Source of the DNA: Nocardioides luteus
GTDB taxonomy: Bacteria; Actinomycetota; Actinomycetes; Propionibacteriales; Nocardioidaceae
Length of the DNA stretch: 64,000 bases
Direction of reading: 5' to 3'
NCBI RefSeq assembly: GCF_015752315.1
Contig: NZ_JADOVJ010000001.1
Coordinates: 2,658,501-2,722,500 of the forward strand
Shown here: in pieces, positions 16,854 through 24,504 of the stretch
Position numbering within the stretch: position 1 is the first letter of the stretch
How the letters are laid out: every line of letters begins with the position of its first letter
Program-made: the position numbers and the translations under genes
Notes under the pieces: generated by a model
Databases searched by the model: none
The model's input: the letters and a program-made list of their open reading frames with translations, nothing else
What the model was told of the DNA's origin: nothing

Positions 16854-17717
16854 GTGGACGTACGCAGGCTCCGGATGCTGCTCGAGCTCTCCCGTCTCGG
16901 TTCGATGCACGAGGTCGCCGCCGAGATCGGCACAAGCACGTCCAGCGTCTCGCAAGCCGTCGCAGCGCTCGCGCGAGAGGTCGGAACGGCCCTCGTCGAA
17001 CCCGACGGCCGACGCGTACGCCTCACTCCTGCGGGTCACCGCCTCGCCGAGCACGCCGTCACGATCCTCGCGGCGGTCGAGGCCGCTCGTCTCGACCTCG
17101 ACCCGGACGCCGAGCCCGCCGGCGTGCTTCGGGTGGCCGGCTTCGCCACCGCGATCCGACGATCTCTCATGCCCGCCATCGACGGCCTCCGGCACGACCA
17201 CCCCGGGATCGAGGTGCGGTTGCGCGAGCACGAACCACCCGAGGCACTGGGACTGCTCGCACGCGACGACGTCGACCTGGCGCTCGTCTACGACTACAAC
17301 ATCGCTCCCGCCTCCTGGAGCAGCGACTACGACACCCTCCCGCTGTGGGAAGTCACCTGGGGCCTCGGCATGCCGTCCCATGAGCCACGTGCCCCGTTCG
17401 CGACCTTCGCCGACCGGGACTGGATCGTGAACTCGCGCCACACAGCCGACGAGGAGGTGCTCCGCACACTCGCGTCGATGGCGGGATTCACCCCTCGGGT
17501 CGTTCATCGGGTCGATGCGCTCGAACTGGTGGACGACCTCGTTCTCGCCGGCCACGGACTCGCGCTGTTGCCACGCGGACGCACCTCCCGCCGCGGCGTC
17601 GCCGTACGGCCGTTGACCGATCCCACGGTGCGCCTGCGCGCCTTCGCCATGACCCGCCGCGGGCGCGACCGATGGCCGCCCCTCCGGGCGGTGCTGAACC
17701 GACTGATCCGAACCTGA
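16854..17717 (+). CDS. LysR-family transcriptional regulator
   Basis: 287 residues. The N-terminal winged helix-turn-helix begins [22 protein letters not shown] and includes [18 protein letters not shown] (about 25-45). A periplasmic-binding-like effector domain runs from about 90 to 285 ([42 protein letters not shown]). GTG start. Divergent from the EamA exporter, 83 bp apart, which fits a substrate-sensing regulator of the exporter. Confidence 0.92.
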   Translation: MDVRRLRMLLELSRLGSMHEVAAEIGTSTSSVSQAVAALAREVGTALVEPDGRRVRLTPAGHRLAEHAVTILAAVEAARLDLDPDAEPAGVLRVAGFATAIRRSLMPAIDGLRHDHPGIEVRLREHEPPEALGLLARDDVDLALVYDYNIAPASWSSDYDTLPLWEVTWGLGMPSHEPRAPFATFADRDWIVNSRHTADEEVLRTLASMAGFTPRVVHRVDALELVDDLVLAGHGLALLPRGRTSRRGVAVRPLTDPTVRLRAFAMTRRGRDRWPPLRAVLNRLIRT

Positions 17718-17737
17718 ACGACGAACGGCGGACGCCG

Positions 17738-18982
17738 CTACTGGACAGCCCGGATGGCCTCGACGTCCGCGGCCACGTGCTGATAGCCCCAGGTCTCGTA
17801 GACGACGACCGTCACGTACGGCGCGGCCGCCAGGATCAGCAGCGACCAGCCGAGAGAGACACCGGTTGCCGCCGCGGCCACGCCGAGCACCAGCACCGCG
17901 AGCATGCCGACAGCCAGGTTGACGTGCAGCATGTCGATGCGACCCATCAGCGAGGAGTAGATGCCGAAGTAGGCGATCGTGAAGATCGCCAGCGGGATCG
18001 CGACCGCGAGCGCGGCTCCGAGGACGCCGATATGCGCCTCACCCTCGACGACGTACGCAGCCACGTGGATGCCACCACCGAAGGCCGCCACCGAGGCGAA
18101 GATGAGGATGTGGCCGTAGGCGAACATCCAGGCCCGGTGACGACGACGCTCGATGAAGTGCGCGAACGGGATGATGTAGTAGTCCCACCAGATCCCGAAG
18201 GTCAGCAGCGTGCCGGCGACCACGAGCAGGATCGACTCCTGCGACCAGCCGACGTGCTCGACGGCGGACGCCACCGCTGCGACCGTGCCTAGGATGACCT
18301 CACCCAGCGTGATGATGAGCAGCAGCCCGTAGCGCTCGGCGATGTGTTGGGCGTTCCACGGCATGCCCCAGCGCCGCTTGGCATAGATCGGGCCGATCAT
18401 CTCGACGCCGTAGCAGACGACCGCCGCGAGCACCACCAGCGCCACCGAGCTCGTCTGAGCCACCGCGAGGGCGACCCAGCCGATCTGTGCGACCAGGATC
18501 GAACCGGCGTAGGTGATCGCGGTGCGCCGGTAGGCGGGGGACTGGGACGCCGCTCGGAGCCACTGGGCGACCATCGCGACCCGCATCACGATGTACCCCG
18601 CGACCAGGACGCGGTTGTCGAGGAAGCCACCGTGGTCGACCGACTCGAACAGCGGCGCGACGCCCAGGGCCACGACGATGGCGCCGGCCATCTGCACGAT
18701 GGTGAGAGCACGGAACACCCAGTCGTCGGTGTCGAACCCGGAGGCGAACCAGGCGAAGTTGATCCATGCCCAGCAGATCGCCACCGCGGTGAAGAGAAAC
18801 GCACCGATCGCCGCCGCCAGGTGCTCCTCGGCGACCAGATGGGCGAAGGCCTCGCCGGCCTGCGCGAACGCGACGACGAAGGCGAGATCGAACAACAGCT
18901 CCAGGGGAGTGGCGGAGCGGCCGACCTCGTCCGGGTCGCGCCCGCTCATCCGCATCAGCCGATGAGGTCGTACGGCGGTCAT
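17738..18982 (-). CDS. Low-temperature-requirement A (LtrA) family membrane protein
   Basis: 414 residues with about eleven to twelve transmembrane segments. LELLFDLAFVVAFAQ near residues 28-42 and the central AERYGLLLIITLGEVILGT are the family's signature stretches. LtrA was named from cold-sensitive Listeria mutants; its molecular role is not known. CAGGAT ends 7 nt before the ATG, so it too may be leaderless. It lies convergent to the LysR gene with a 20-bp gap. Confidence 0.9.
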   Translation of the reverse strand: MTAVRPHRLMRMSGRDPDEVGRSATPLELLFDLAFVVAFAQAGEAFAHLVAEEHLAAAIGAFLFTAVAICWAWINFAWFASGFDTDDWVFRALTIVQMAGAIVVALGVAPLFESVDHGGFLDNRVLVAGYIVMRVAMVAQWLRAASQSPAYRRTAITYAGSILVAQIGWVALAVAQTSSVALVVLAAVVCYGVEMIGPIYAKRRWGMPWNAQHIAERYGLLLIITLGEVILGTVAAVASAVEHVGWSQESILLVVAGTLLTFGIWWDYYIIPFAHFIERRRHRAWMFAYGHILIFASVAAFGGGIHVAAYVVEGEAHIGVLGAALAVAIPLAIFTIAYFGIYSSLMGRIDMLHVNLAVGMLAVLVLGVAAAATGVSLGWSLLILAAAPYVTVVVYETWGYQHVAADVEAIRAVQ

Positions 18983-19047
18983 GACGGAGATCCTGCCACC
19001 ACGAAGCCGTCTCGGGGAGGGAGTCGGCCAACCGCTTCTCAGCCGGT

Positions 19048-19053
19048 TACTCT
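19048..19053 (+). promoter_or_regulatory. Leaderless -10 element of the DUF1304 gene
   Basis: TACTCT ends 6 nt before the ATG at 19060; no ribosome-binding site is present. Confidence 0.6.
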
Positions 19054-19059
19054 CAGCCC

Positions 19060-19449
19060 ATGATGGTCGTTGTGGCGTTGGTGCTCGCCGGGCTTGCTGC
19101 GTTGGTGCACGTCTACATCTTCGTGATGGAGTCGCTGACCTGGACGAGCGCGAAGACGCGCGCCGTCTTCGGGACGAGCGCCGAGGAGGCCGAGGCGACC
19201 AAGGAGCTCGCCTACAACCAGGGCTTCTACAACCTGTTCCTGGCGATCGTCACCGGGGTCGGCATCGTCCTGGTCGCCGCGGGCTCGGAGGCCGCGGGTA
19301 CGGCGCTGGTGTTCGCGGGCGCCGGGTCGATGGCAGCGGCCGCGACGGTGCTGCTCGTCTCCTCGCCCGACAAGCGGGGTGCGGCTCTCAAGCAAGGAGT
19401 CGTCCCGCTGCTCGCCGTGGTCGCGCTGCTCGTCGGCTCGCTCGCCTGA
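19060..19449 (+). CDS. DUF1304 membrane protein
   Basis: 129 residues with four hydrophobic segments (about 3-24, 53-72, 77-97 and 110-128). HVYIFVMESLTWTSAKTRAVFG followed by KELAYNQGFYNLFLA is the DUF1304 signature. The function is unknown. The first of two adjacent ATG codons is taken because it fits the leaderless promoter. It is 8 bp upstream of the DksA-type gene and probably in the same transcript. Confidence 0.88.
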   Translation: MMVVVALVLAGLAALVHVYIFVMESLTWTSAKTRAVFGTSAEEAEATKELAYNQGFYNLFLAIVTGVGIVLVAAGSEAAGTALVFAGAGSMAAAATVLLVSSPDKRGAALKQGVVPLLAVVALLVGSLA

Positions 19450-19457
19450 CCTTCCTC

Positions 19458-19802
19458 ATGGAACAGGCTCGCGTACGGCTCGAGGCGGAGCGCCGGCAGA
19501 CGCTCGCGCGCCTGGCAGACCTGAGCGCCGACTTCGACGCAGTCGTCGCGGCCTCGCGTGACACCAACGCCGATGACGAGCACGATCCGGAGGGAGCGAC
19601 GATCGCCTTCGAGCGGTCCCAGGTCCAAGCACTCGTACGTCAGGCGCGAGAGCATCTCGCCGAGATAGACGCGGCCATGGAGCGCCTGGGAGCGGGCACG
19701 TACGGGATCTGCGAGGCATGCGGCCGGCCGATCGCCGAGGGACGGCTCGAGGCGCGTCCGGTGGCCCGCACCTGCATCAGCTGCGCCGGGAAGCCGACGT
19801 GA
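19458..19802 (+). CDS. TraR/DksA-type C4 zinc finger protein
   Basis: 114 residues: a long N-terminal alpha-helical hairpin (about 1-75, RLEAERRQTLARLADL...) and a C-terminal zinc finger, CEACGRPI with CISCAGKP (residues about 85-113). DksA-type proteins enter the RNA polymerase secondary channel, but short actinobacterial members are poorly studied. The start is uncertain: ATG at 19458 has no ribosome-binding site and may rely on coupling to the upstream DUF1304 gene. Its 3' end overlaps the convergent hydrolase by 26 bp. Confidence 0.85.
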   Translation: MEQARVRLEAERRQTLARLADLSADFDAVVAASRDTNADDEHDPEGATIAFERSQVQALVRQAREHLAEIDAAMERLGAGTYGICEACGRPIAEGRLEARPVARTCISCAGKPT

Positions 19803-20778
19803 GGAACTCGAGCAGGAGCTGGTTGGTCTCCTCGGGGCGCTCCTGCTGGACCCAGTGCCCGCAGCGGGGGAGGACCACCGACCGGGTGAGGCCGGGCAGG
19901 GTCGTGTCGAAGCGTTCGATCTGACGGCGACCGGTGATCGCGGGGCCGTCGTACTCGCCAGCGACGAAGAGCGACGGCACGGTGATCGGCACGTCGCTGA
20001 AGGCTGCGAGATCCTCCCAGTCACGATCGATGTTGCGGTAGCGGGCGAGCGGACCGAAGAAGTCGGAGTCGGCGAACTCGCCCGCGTAGAAGTCCACATC
20101 GGCCTCGGTCAGCCACTCGGGCATACCGACGGGGTAGACGAACTGGTCGGAGAGCCGGTGGCCACGAGGCACCAGCCCGAGCGCCCCGCGCGGACCCCTA
20201 CCGGCGGCGAGCACGCCGTCACCCGAGATCGAGTAGTAGATGCCCAGCAGCCAGCGGCGTACGTCGGGCAGGATCTCGGCCTCGACGACACCTGGAGTCT
20301 GGAAGTAGGAGATGTAGAAGTCTTCGTCGTCACCGCCGGCCTGGGCCATCGCCTCGGTCGGCCGACGGCGCCCGGAGGGGCTGAACGGCACCGACAGACC
20401 GGCCACAGCGGTGAAGACGTCCGGCCGCAGCTGCGCCGACGTCCAGGCGATGGGAGCGCCCCAGTCGTGTCCGACGATGGTGGCCGTCTCCGCACCCAGA
20501 GCATGTACCAGGCCGACGTTGTCGCCGACGTGGCGCAGCATCCGGTAGTCCTCGATGGCATCCGGTTTCGAGGAGCCGCCGTATCCACGTACGTCGATCG
20601 CGACCGTCCGGTAGCCCGCATGGGCGAGCGCGGCGATCTGGTGCCGCCACGAGTACCAGGACTCCGGAAACCCGTGCACCAGGAGCACGAGCGGGCCGTC
20701 CGGCGGTCCTGACTCCACCCAGTGCAGATCGATCCCGTTGACGTTCTCGGTGTGGTGGGTGACAGCGGTGTCGGGCAC
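19777..20778 (-). CDS. Epoxide-hydrolase-type alpha/beta hydrolase
   Basis: 333 residues. Oxyanion motif HGFPESW (about 35-41), nucleophile Asp105 in VGHDWGAP and catalytic His in RCGHWVQQE near the C-terminus indicate a hydrolase that uses Asp, as in epoxide hydrolases and haloalkane dehalogenases rather than esterases. A cap domain lies between about 130 and 250. GTG start; the frame continues upstream but the family domain begins here. An operator-like inverted repeat overlaps its promoter (20809-20828). Confidence 0.87.
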   Translation of the reverse strand: MPDTAVTHHTENVNGIDLHWVESGPPDGPLVLLVHGFPESWYSWRHQIAALAHAGYRTVAIDVRGYGGSSKPDAIEDYRMLRHVGDNVGLVHALGAETATIVGHDWGAPIAWTSAQLRPDVFTAVAGLSVPFSPSGRRRPTEAMAQAGGDDEDFYISYFQTPGVVEAEILPDVRRWLLGIYYSISGDGVLAAGRGPRGALGLVPRGHRLSDQFVYPVGMPEWLTEADVDFYAGEFADSDFFGPLARYRNIDRDWEDLAAFSDVPITVPSLFVAGEYDGPAITGRRQIERFDTTLPGLTRSVVLPRCGHWVQQERPEETNQLLLEFLTSASRRS

Positions 20779-20808
20779 GGCTGGAGTCTGCCACCTCGCC
20801 GGAAATCC

Positions 20809-20828
20809 GCGATAGTACCCCCTATCGC
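20809..20828. promoter_or_regulatory. Inverted repeat between hydrolase and recombinase genes
   Basis: GCGATAG (20809-20815) and CTATCGC (20822-20828) form a perfect 7-6-7 repeat. A minus-strand -10 hexamer, TACTAT (20812-20817), lies within it, so a bound protein would block the hydrolase promoter. Confidence 0.5.
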
Positions 20829-20848
20829 AGAAATGTTCGAAAAGACTG

Positions 20849-20854
20849 TAATAT
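20849..20854 (+). promoter_or_regulatory. -10 element of the tyrosine recombinase gene
   Basis: TAATAT ends 8 nt before the GTG at 20863, close to the spacing of the leaderless promoters in this window. Confidence 0.45.
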
Positions 20855-20862
20855 CGGGGGAT

Positions 20863-21882
20863 GTGAGCGTACCTGACGATGGTGTGATGTTCGGCGACGT
20901 CGTCGAGGACTTCCTGACCGACCGTGCCACGCTGACGCGCCGCGGCCTCAACGACAAGTCGCGCAGTGCCTACCGGCAGGACATCGCCGCCTGGGCCCGG
21001 CAGCTGCACGTCGACGCCGGCGGCGAGCCCGACGCCGACGTGCTGGCGCTGGTCCCGATCTCGGCGCTGACCGACCAGAACGTACGCATCGCCTACAGGT
21101 CGCTGCGCGAGAACTCGGCTGCGGCGACCTGTCAGCGCCGGGTCGGCACGCTGCGGCTCTTCACCCACTGGCTGCAGCTCGAGGGACATCTGCTGGTGGA
21201 TCCGACGCTGCGGATCGAGGCACCCGAGCGGCCCAGCCGGCTGCCGGCCGGCTGGAGCGTCGACGAGCTCCGCCGGTTGGCGCGCGTCGCCTCGACGCCA
21301 CGTGAAGGCACCGACCGGCGCCGCTGGCCGACTCGTGACCGGGCGATCTTCGCGGTGCTGGTCACCACTGGCGTACGTGCCGCCGAGCTGTGCGACCTCA
21401 CCGTCGGCTCCATCCGTCGTGAGCCCGACGGCGAGACGCTGGTGCGGGTCATCGGCAAGGGCGACAAGCAGCGCAACCTGCCGCTGCCGCCCGAGGCCGT
21501 GGCTGCGGTCGACGCCTACCTGGCCGAGCTCGAAGCCCGTTTCGGCACTCGCGACCCGGCCGACAACCTCTTTGTGCTGACCTCGGGCAAGCAGCTGCGT
21601 CCGGGCGCGCTCAACCATCTGGTCGAGACCTGGATCCGCCTCGCCGGCGTCCCGAAGCAGCCGGGCGAAGCCGCCCATGCCTTTCGGCACAGCGCCGCCA
21701 AGGGGCTGATCCGTTCCGGCGTACCGGTGCCGGCCGTCCAGGGCCTGCTCGGTCATGAGGACCTCAAGACCACCGGGATCTACGTCAAGGCAACGGCCTC
21801 CGACACCCGCGACGCCGTCCTGCTCTCTCCTGCACGCGAGGTGCTGCGCGAGACGGCTGAGCCGTTCGAGCGTCCGGAGTGA
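20863..21882 (+). CDS. Tyrosine recombinase (XerC/XerD-like integrase)
   Basis: 339 residues with an N-terminal SAM-like core-binding domain (about 8-115) and a catalytic domain carrying Arg172 (TTGVRAAEL), a Lys in the GKGDKQR hairpin, His272-x-x-Arg275 (HAFRH), His298 (LLGHEDL) and the nucleophile Tyr307 (GIYVKA). All catalytic positions are present. It could be a chromosomal Xer-like protein or an orphan integrase. No excisionase, relaxase, phage genes, tRNA or att repeats are seen around it. GTG at 20863 follows a good -10; ATG at 20887 is an alternative. Confidence 0.88.
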   Translation: MSVPDDGVMFGDVVEDFLTDRATLTRRGLNDKSRSAYRQDIAAWARQLHVDAGGEPDADVLALVPISALTDQNVRIAYRSLRENSAAATCQRRVGTLRLFTHWLQLEGHLLVDPTLRIEAPERPSRLPAGWSVDELRRLARVASTPREGTDRRRWPTRDRAIFAVLVTTGVRAAELCDLTVGSIRREPDGETLVRVIGKGDKQRNLPLPPEAVAAVDAYLAELEARFGTRDPADNLFVLTSGKQLRPGALNHLVETWIRLAGVPKQPGEAAHAFRHSAAKGLIRSGVPVPAVQGLLGHEDLKTTGIYVKATASDTRDAVLLSPAREVLRETAEPFERPE

Positions 21883-22668
21883 CTAGGGCTTGAGCGCCCG
21901 GGTCGCGATGTAGGCCGGGAAGTGCTCTGCGGTGACGTCCGCATGGTGCGGGGCTTCGCTCAGGTGCGTCAGGACGAATCCTGCGGCCAGCTGCCCGCCG
22001 ATCTGCTCGGTCAACGAGTGGCTGTACTCGATCGGGCCGTCTCCGTAGGCACGCATCCGGTCGGCCTCGGAGAGATCGAGCGAGCTGAACGGGAGCCGGT
22101 GGCGTACGACCAGCTCCCGCCGGTCGAGCGCCACCTCGTCGAAGATGTAGACGTCCGGATTCATGAATCCCGTCAGGAGCGTCCCGCCAGGACGCAGCAC
22201 CCGGAACGACTCGCTCCACACGGGCGCCAGCTCCGGACTGAAGACGTTCGAGACGGGGTTGACGATGACATCGAAGTCGGCGTCCCCGAAGGCGCCCAGA
22301 TCACGCATGTCGCCCAGCACCGTACGCAGCACCAAGCCCTCACGGGCAGCCACCTCGTCATCACGCGCCAGCTGCTTGGGCGAATTGTCGAAGACGGTCA
22401 CCGTGGCGCCGGCAGCCGCGAGGATCGGGCCCTGCTGACCGCCGCCGGATGCGAGACAGAGCACGCGGACGCCGGTCAGGTCGGCAGGCAGCCAGTCACG
22501 CGGCGTCGGCTGGTGACCGATGAGGACCACGGACCAGTCGCCGTCACGTGCCCGCGCGATGACCTCGGGGCCGACCGGCCGGGACCATTCGTTGTCACTG
22601 TCGACCAGCCCGTCCCAGGCGACGCGGTTGTGAGCAACCGGGTCGAAGTCCTCTGCCACGGAGTGCAC
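21883..22668 (-). CDS. Class I SAM-dependent methyltransferase
   Basis: 261 residues with motif I VLCLASGGGQQGPILAAAG (about 60-78), the acidic VTVFDNSPKQLARD loop, LGDMRDL and VIVNPVSNVFSPELAPVWSE, a pattern seen in actinobacterial methyltransferases of unknown substrate. The frame opens earlier (ATG at 22722), but that codon lies inside a promoter-like -35 and palindrome, so the GTG at 22666-22668 is chosen; a second GTG lies three codons on. Stop is adjacent to the recombinase stop. Confidence 0.82.
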   Translation of the reverse strand: MHSVAEDFDPVAHNRVAWDGLVDSDNEWSRPVGPEVIARARDGDWSVVLIGHQPTPRDWLPADLTGVRVLCLASGGGQQGPILAAAGATVTVFDNSPKQLARDDEVAAREGLVLRTVLGDMRDLGAFGDADFDVIVNPVSNVFSPELAPVWSESFRVLRPGGTLLTGFMNPDVYIFDEVALDRRELVVRHRLPFSSLDLSEADRMRAYGDGPIEYSHSLTEQIGGQLAAGFVLTHLSEAPHHADVTAEHFPAYIATRALKP

Positions 22669-22702
22669 TTTAACGGTCTCAGGACGGTATCGCCGTTCGT
22701 CA

Positions 22703-22732
22703 TCTAGTCGCCGATAATGCACATTATGTCAA
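22703..22732 (-). promoter_or_regulatory. Promoter and palindromic operator of the methyltransferase gene
   Basis: On the minus strand a perfect -35 TTGACA (22727-22732) is followed after 17-18 bp by GACTAG/ACTAGA. ATAATG-CA-CATTAT at 22714-22727, a perfect 14-bp palindrome, overlaps the -35 and spacer. Confidence 0.6.
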
Positions 22733-22776
22733 GTGCTGCTTTGGAGGGACCGCTCCGAGGTCTCCCCTGAGGATGA

Positions 22777-23739
22777 TCAGACGGAAAGGCCGATGACGAC
22801 CTTGCCGCGTACGTGGCGTTCCGCCTGCAGCTCGACGGCCGATCGGATCTCCTCGACCGGAAAGGTCGCCGCGATCGGTACGCGGATGTCGCCGGCATCG
22901 ACGAGCCGCGCGATGCGTCGGAGCGCCTCGGGGCCGGCATTCGCGCCGTTGGCCGCAGGTACGCCCTCGATGGCGGCCGCAACGGTACAGATCCGCTTGT
23001 CCGGGATGCCCAGTTGGCGGGCGACGTCGACCGTGTCTGTCCCGTGGAGGTCCAACGCCGCGGTGACCGGACCGCCGCCCATGGCTCGGACCCGGTCGGC
23101 CAGCCCGTCGCCGTACGCCACCGGCTCGGCACCCAGGCTGCGCAGGTAGTCCGCCGACGAGGCGGAGCCGGTGCCGATGATCCGGGCGCCGGCGATGCGG
23201 GCCAGCTGCACCGCGAAGACGCCTACTCCGCCCCCGGCTCCGCCGATCAGCACTGTGTCATCCGGCCCCAGGTCGAGCACTGCGAGCGCTGCGGCCGCGG
23301 TGCTGCCTGCGATCGACAGCGTCGCGGCGGTGCGGTCATCGACACCGTCGGGAGTGTGGTGCGCGACCCCGGTCGAGATGCTCCCGGCGGACTCGATCAC
23401 GAGGTGATCGGCGAGCGCCCGGGACACAGCGGTCCCGAACACGCGGTCACCGACGGCGTATCCGGTCGAGTCAGGTCCGACCTCGTCGACGACGCCGGCG
23501 TAGTCGGTGCCGAATCCACAGGGCAGACTCAGGCCGAACCGCGCGGCGGTCGCAGCGTCAGAGGTCATCACCCAATCCATCGGGTTCAGTCCCCCGGCGG
23601 TCACCCGGATGCGGATCTGGCCCATGCCTGCATGCGGCTCGGGCACGCTCTGGACGGTCAGGTTCTCCGGCCCCCCGAACTTCTCGAGCAGGACCGCCCG
23701 GCTCGGGCTCTTCTGCCGCTCGTCGCCGTGCTGTGCCAT
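22777..23739 (-). CDS. NADP-dependent quinone oxidoreductase-type (MDR) protein
   Basis: 320 residues of the zinc-free medium-chain dehydrogenase/reductase group: N-terminal catalytic domain with GLNPMDWVM and GTDYAGVVDEVG, and a Rossmann fold with VLIGGAGGGVGVFAVQLA (about 165-182). No catalytic zinc ligands are evident. It ends VRGKVVIGLSV, as in QOR/CrtZ-type enzymes. It probably reduces quinones or enones. GAGAGG precedes the ATG. Divergent from a TetR regulator with a strong palindrome between them, so it is probably induced by the regulator's ligand. Confidence 0.9.
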   Translation of the reverse strand: MAQHGDERQKSPSRAVLLEKFGGPENLTVQSVPEPHAGMGQIRIRVTAGGLNPMDWVMTSDAATAARFGLSLPCGFGTDYAGVVDEVGPDSTGYAVGDRVFGTAVSRALADHLVIESAGSISTGVAHHTPDGVDDRTAATLSIAGSTAAAALAVLDLGPDDTVLIGGAGGGVGVFAVQLARIAGARIIGTGSASSADYLRSLGAEPVAYGDGLADRVRAMGGGPVTAALDLHGTDTVDVARQLGIPDKRICTVAAAIEGVPAANGANAGPEALRRIARLVDAGDIRVPIAATFPVEEIRSAVELQAERHVRGKVVIGLSV

Positions 23740-23785
23740 GAGGCCTCTCCCCTGGTGTCTGCGGATCCAGCCCTATGTGGACTAT

Positions 23786-23818
23786 GCTCCGGTTATCTGT
23801 TGCGACCATAACCGGAGC
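23786..23818. promoter_or_regulatory. TetR-type operator between oxidoreductase and regulator
   Basis: A perfect 11-bp inverted repeat, GCTCCGGTTAT (23786-23796) and ATAACCGGAGC (23808-23818), with an 11-bp spacer. It ends at the GTG of the TetR gene and lies 47 bp from the oxidoreductase start. Confidence 0.8.
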
Positions 23819-24421
23819 GTGATCCGTTTGACAACCCCGACCGGCCGGGCGCTGCGGTCCGACGCCGCTCACAACCGGGATGGACTGCTCGCTGCTGCCA
23901 CCCGCGTGCTCGCCTCGGCCGAGGGCGAGCCCTCGCTGCGTGCCATCGCACGGGAAGCCGGCGTCGGCATCGCGACGCTCTACCGGCACTTTCCCACCCG
24001 GGAGGCGCTCGTGGCGGCCGTCTACCAGGACCAGGTCGATCGCCTCACGAGCGGAGCCCGCGAGCTGCTCGAGCAGGAGAGCCCGTCGGTGGCGCTGCGA
24101 CGGTGGATGGACCTGTTCGGCACCTGGGTTGCGGCGAAGAACGGCATGCTCGCCACTCTGCTGTCGATGATCGACTCCGGCGACCTCGCCCATGCCCAGA
24201 CCAGAGACCAGCTCCTGGCGGCGATCTCGGCCATCCTCGATGCAGGCGTCACAGCAGGAGACCTCCGCCCGGATGTCACTCCTGAGGAAGTCTCTGCCGC
24301 CCTGATCGGCATCTTCACCGTCACCCAGCAGCCCGGCAACCCCGTCGCCGCAGACCGACTGCTCGACATTCTCCTCGACGGTCTCCGACCACAGCAGTCC
24401 CTCCGAGCCCACGGACACTGA
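23819..24421 (+). CDS. TetR-family transcriptional regulator
   Basis: About 200 residues. The helix-turn-helix LRAIAREAGVGIATLYRHFPTREALVAAVYQDQ is at about residues 38-70, and the C-terminal helical ligand domain follows (LRRWMDLFGTWVAAKNGMLATLLSMID). The start is either GTG 23819 or the in-frame TTG 23828; the latter is better spaced from GGAG at 23814-23817. Its promoter lies in the operator shared with the divergent oxidoreductase, so autorepression is likely. Confidence 0.9.
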   Translation: MIRLTTPTGRALRSDAAHNRDGLLAAATRVLASAEGEPSLRAIAREAGVGIATLYRHFPTREALVAAVYQDQVDRLTSGARELLEQESPSVALRRWMDLFGTWVAAKNGMLATLLSMIDSGDLAHAQTRDQLLAAISAILDAGVTAGDLRPDVTPEEVSAALIGIFTVTQQPGNPVAADRLLDILLDGLRPQQSLRAHGH

Positions 24422-24504
24422 CGTAACAGAGGTCGTCTACCGGAACTCGATGATGTCGCCGACCAGGACCGGCTGGTGTCGCAGCCGCGGATGAGGCTGG
24501 CGTC

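Noticed and set aside
24422..24504. Possible 3' remnant of a minus-strand gene ending ...LVGDIIEFR-stop
   Set aside because: Only about 17 plausible residues are present, no matching upstream domain exists, and the neighbouring genes fit without it. It could be chance.
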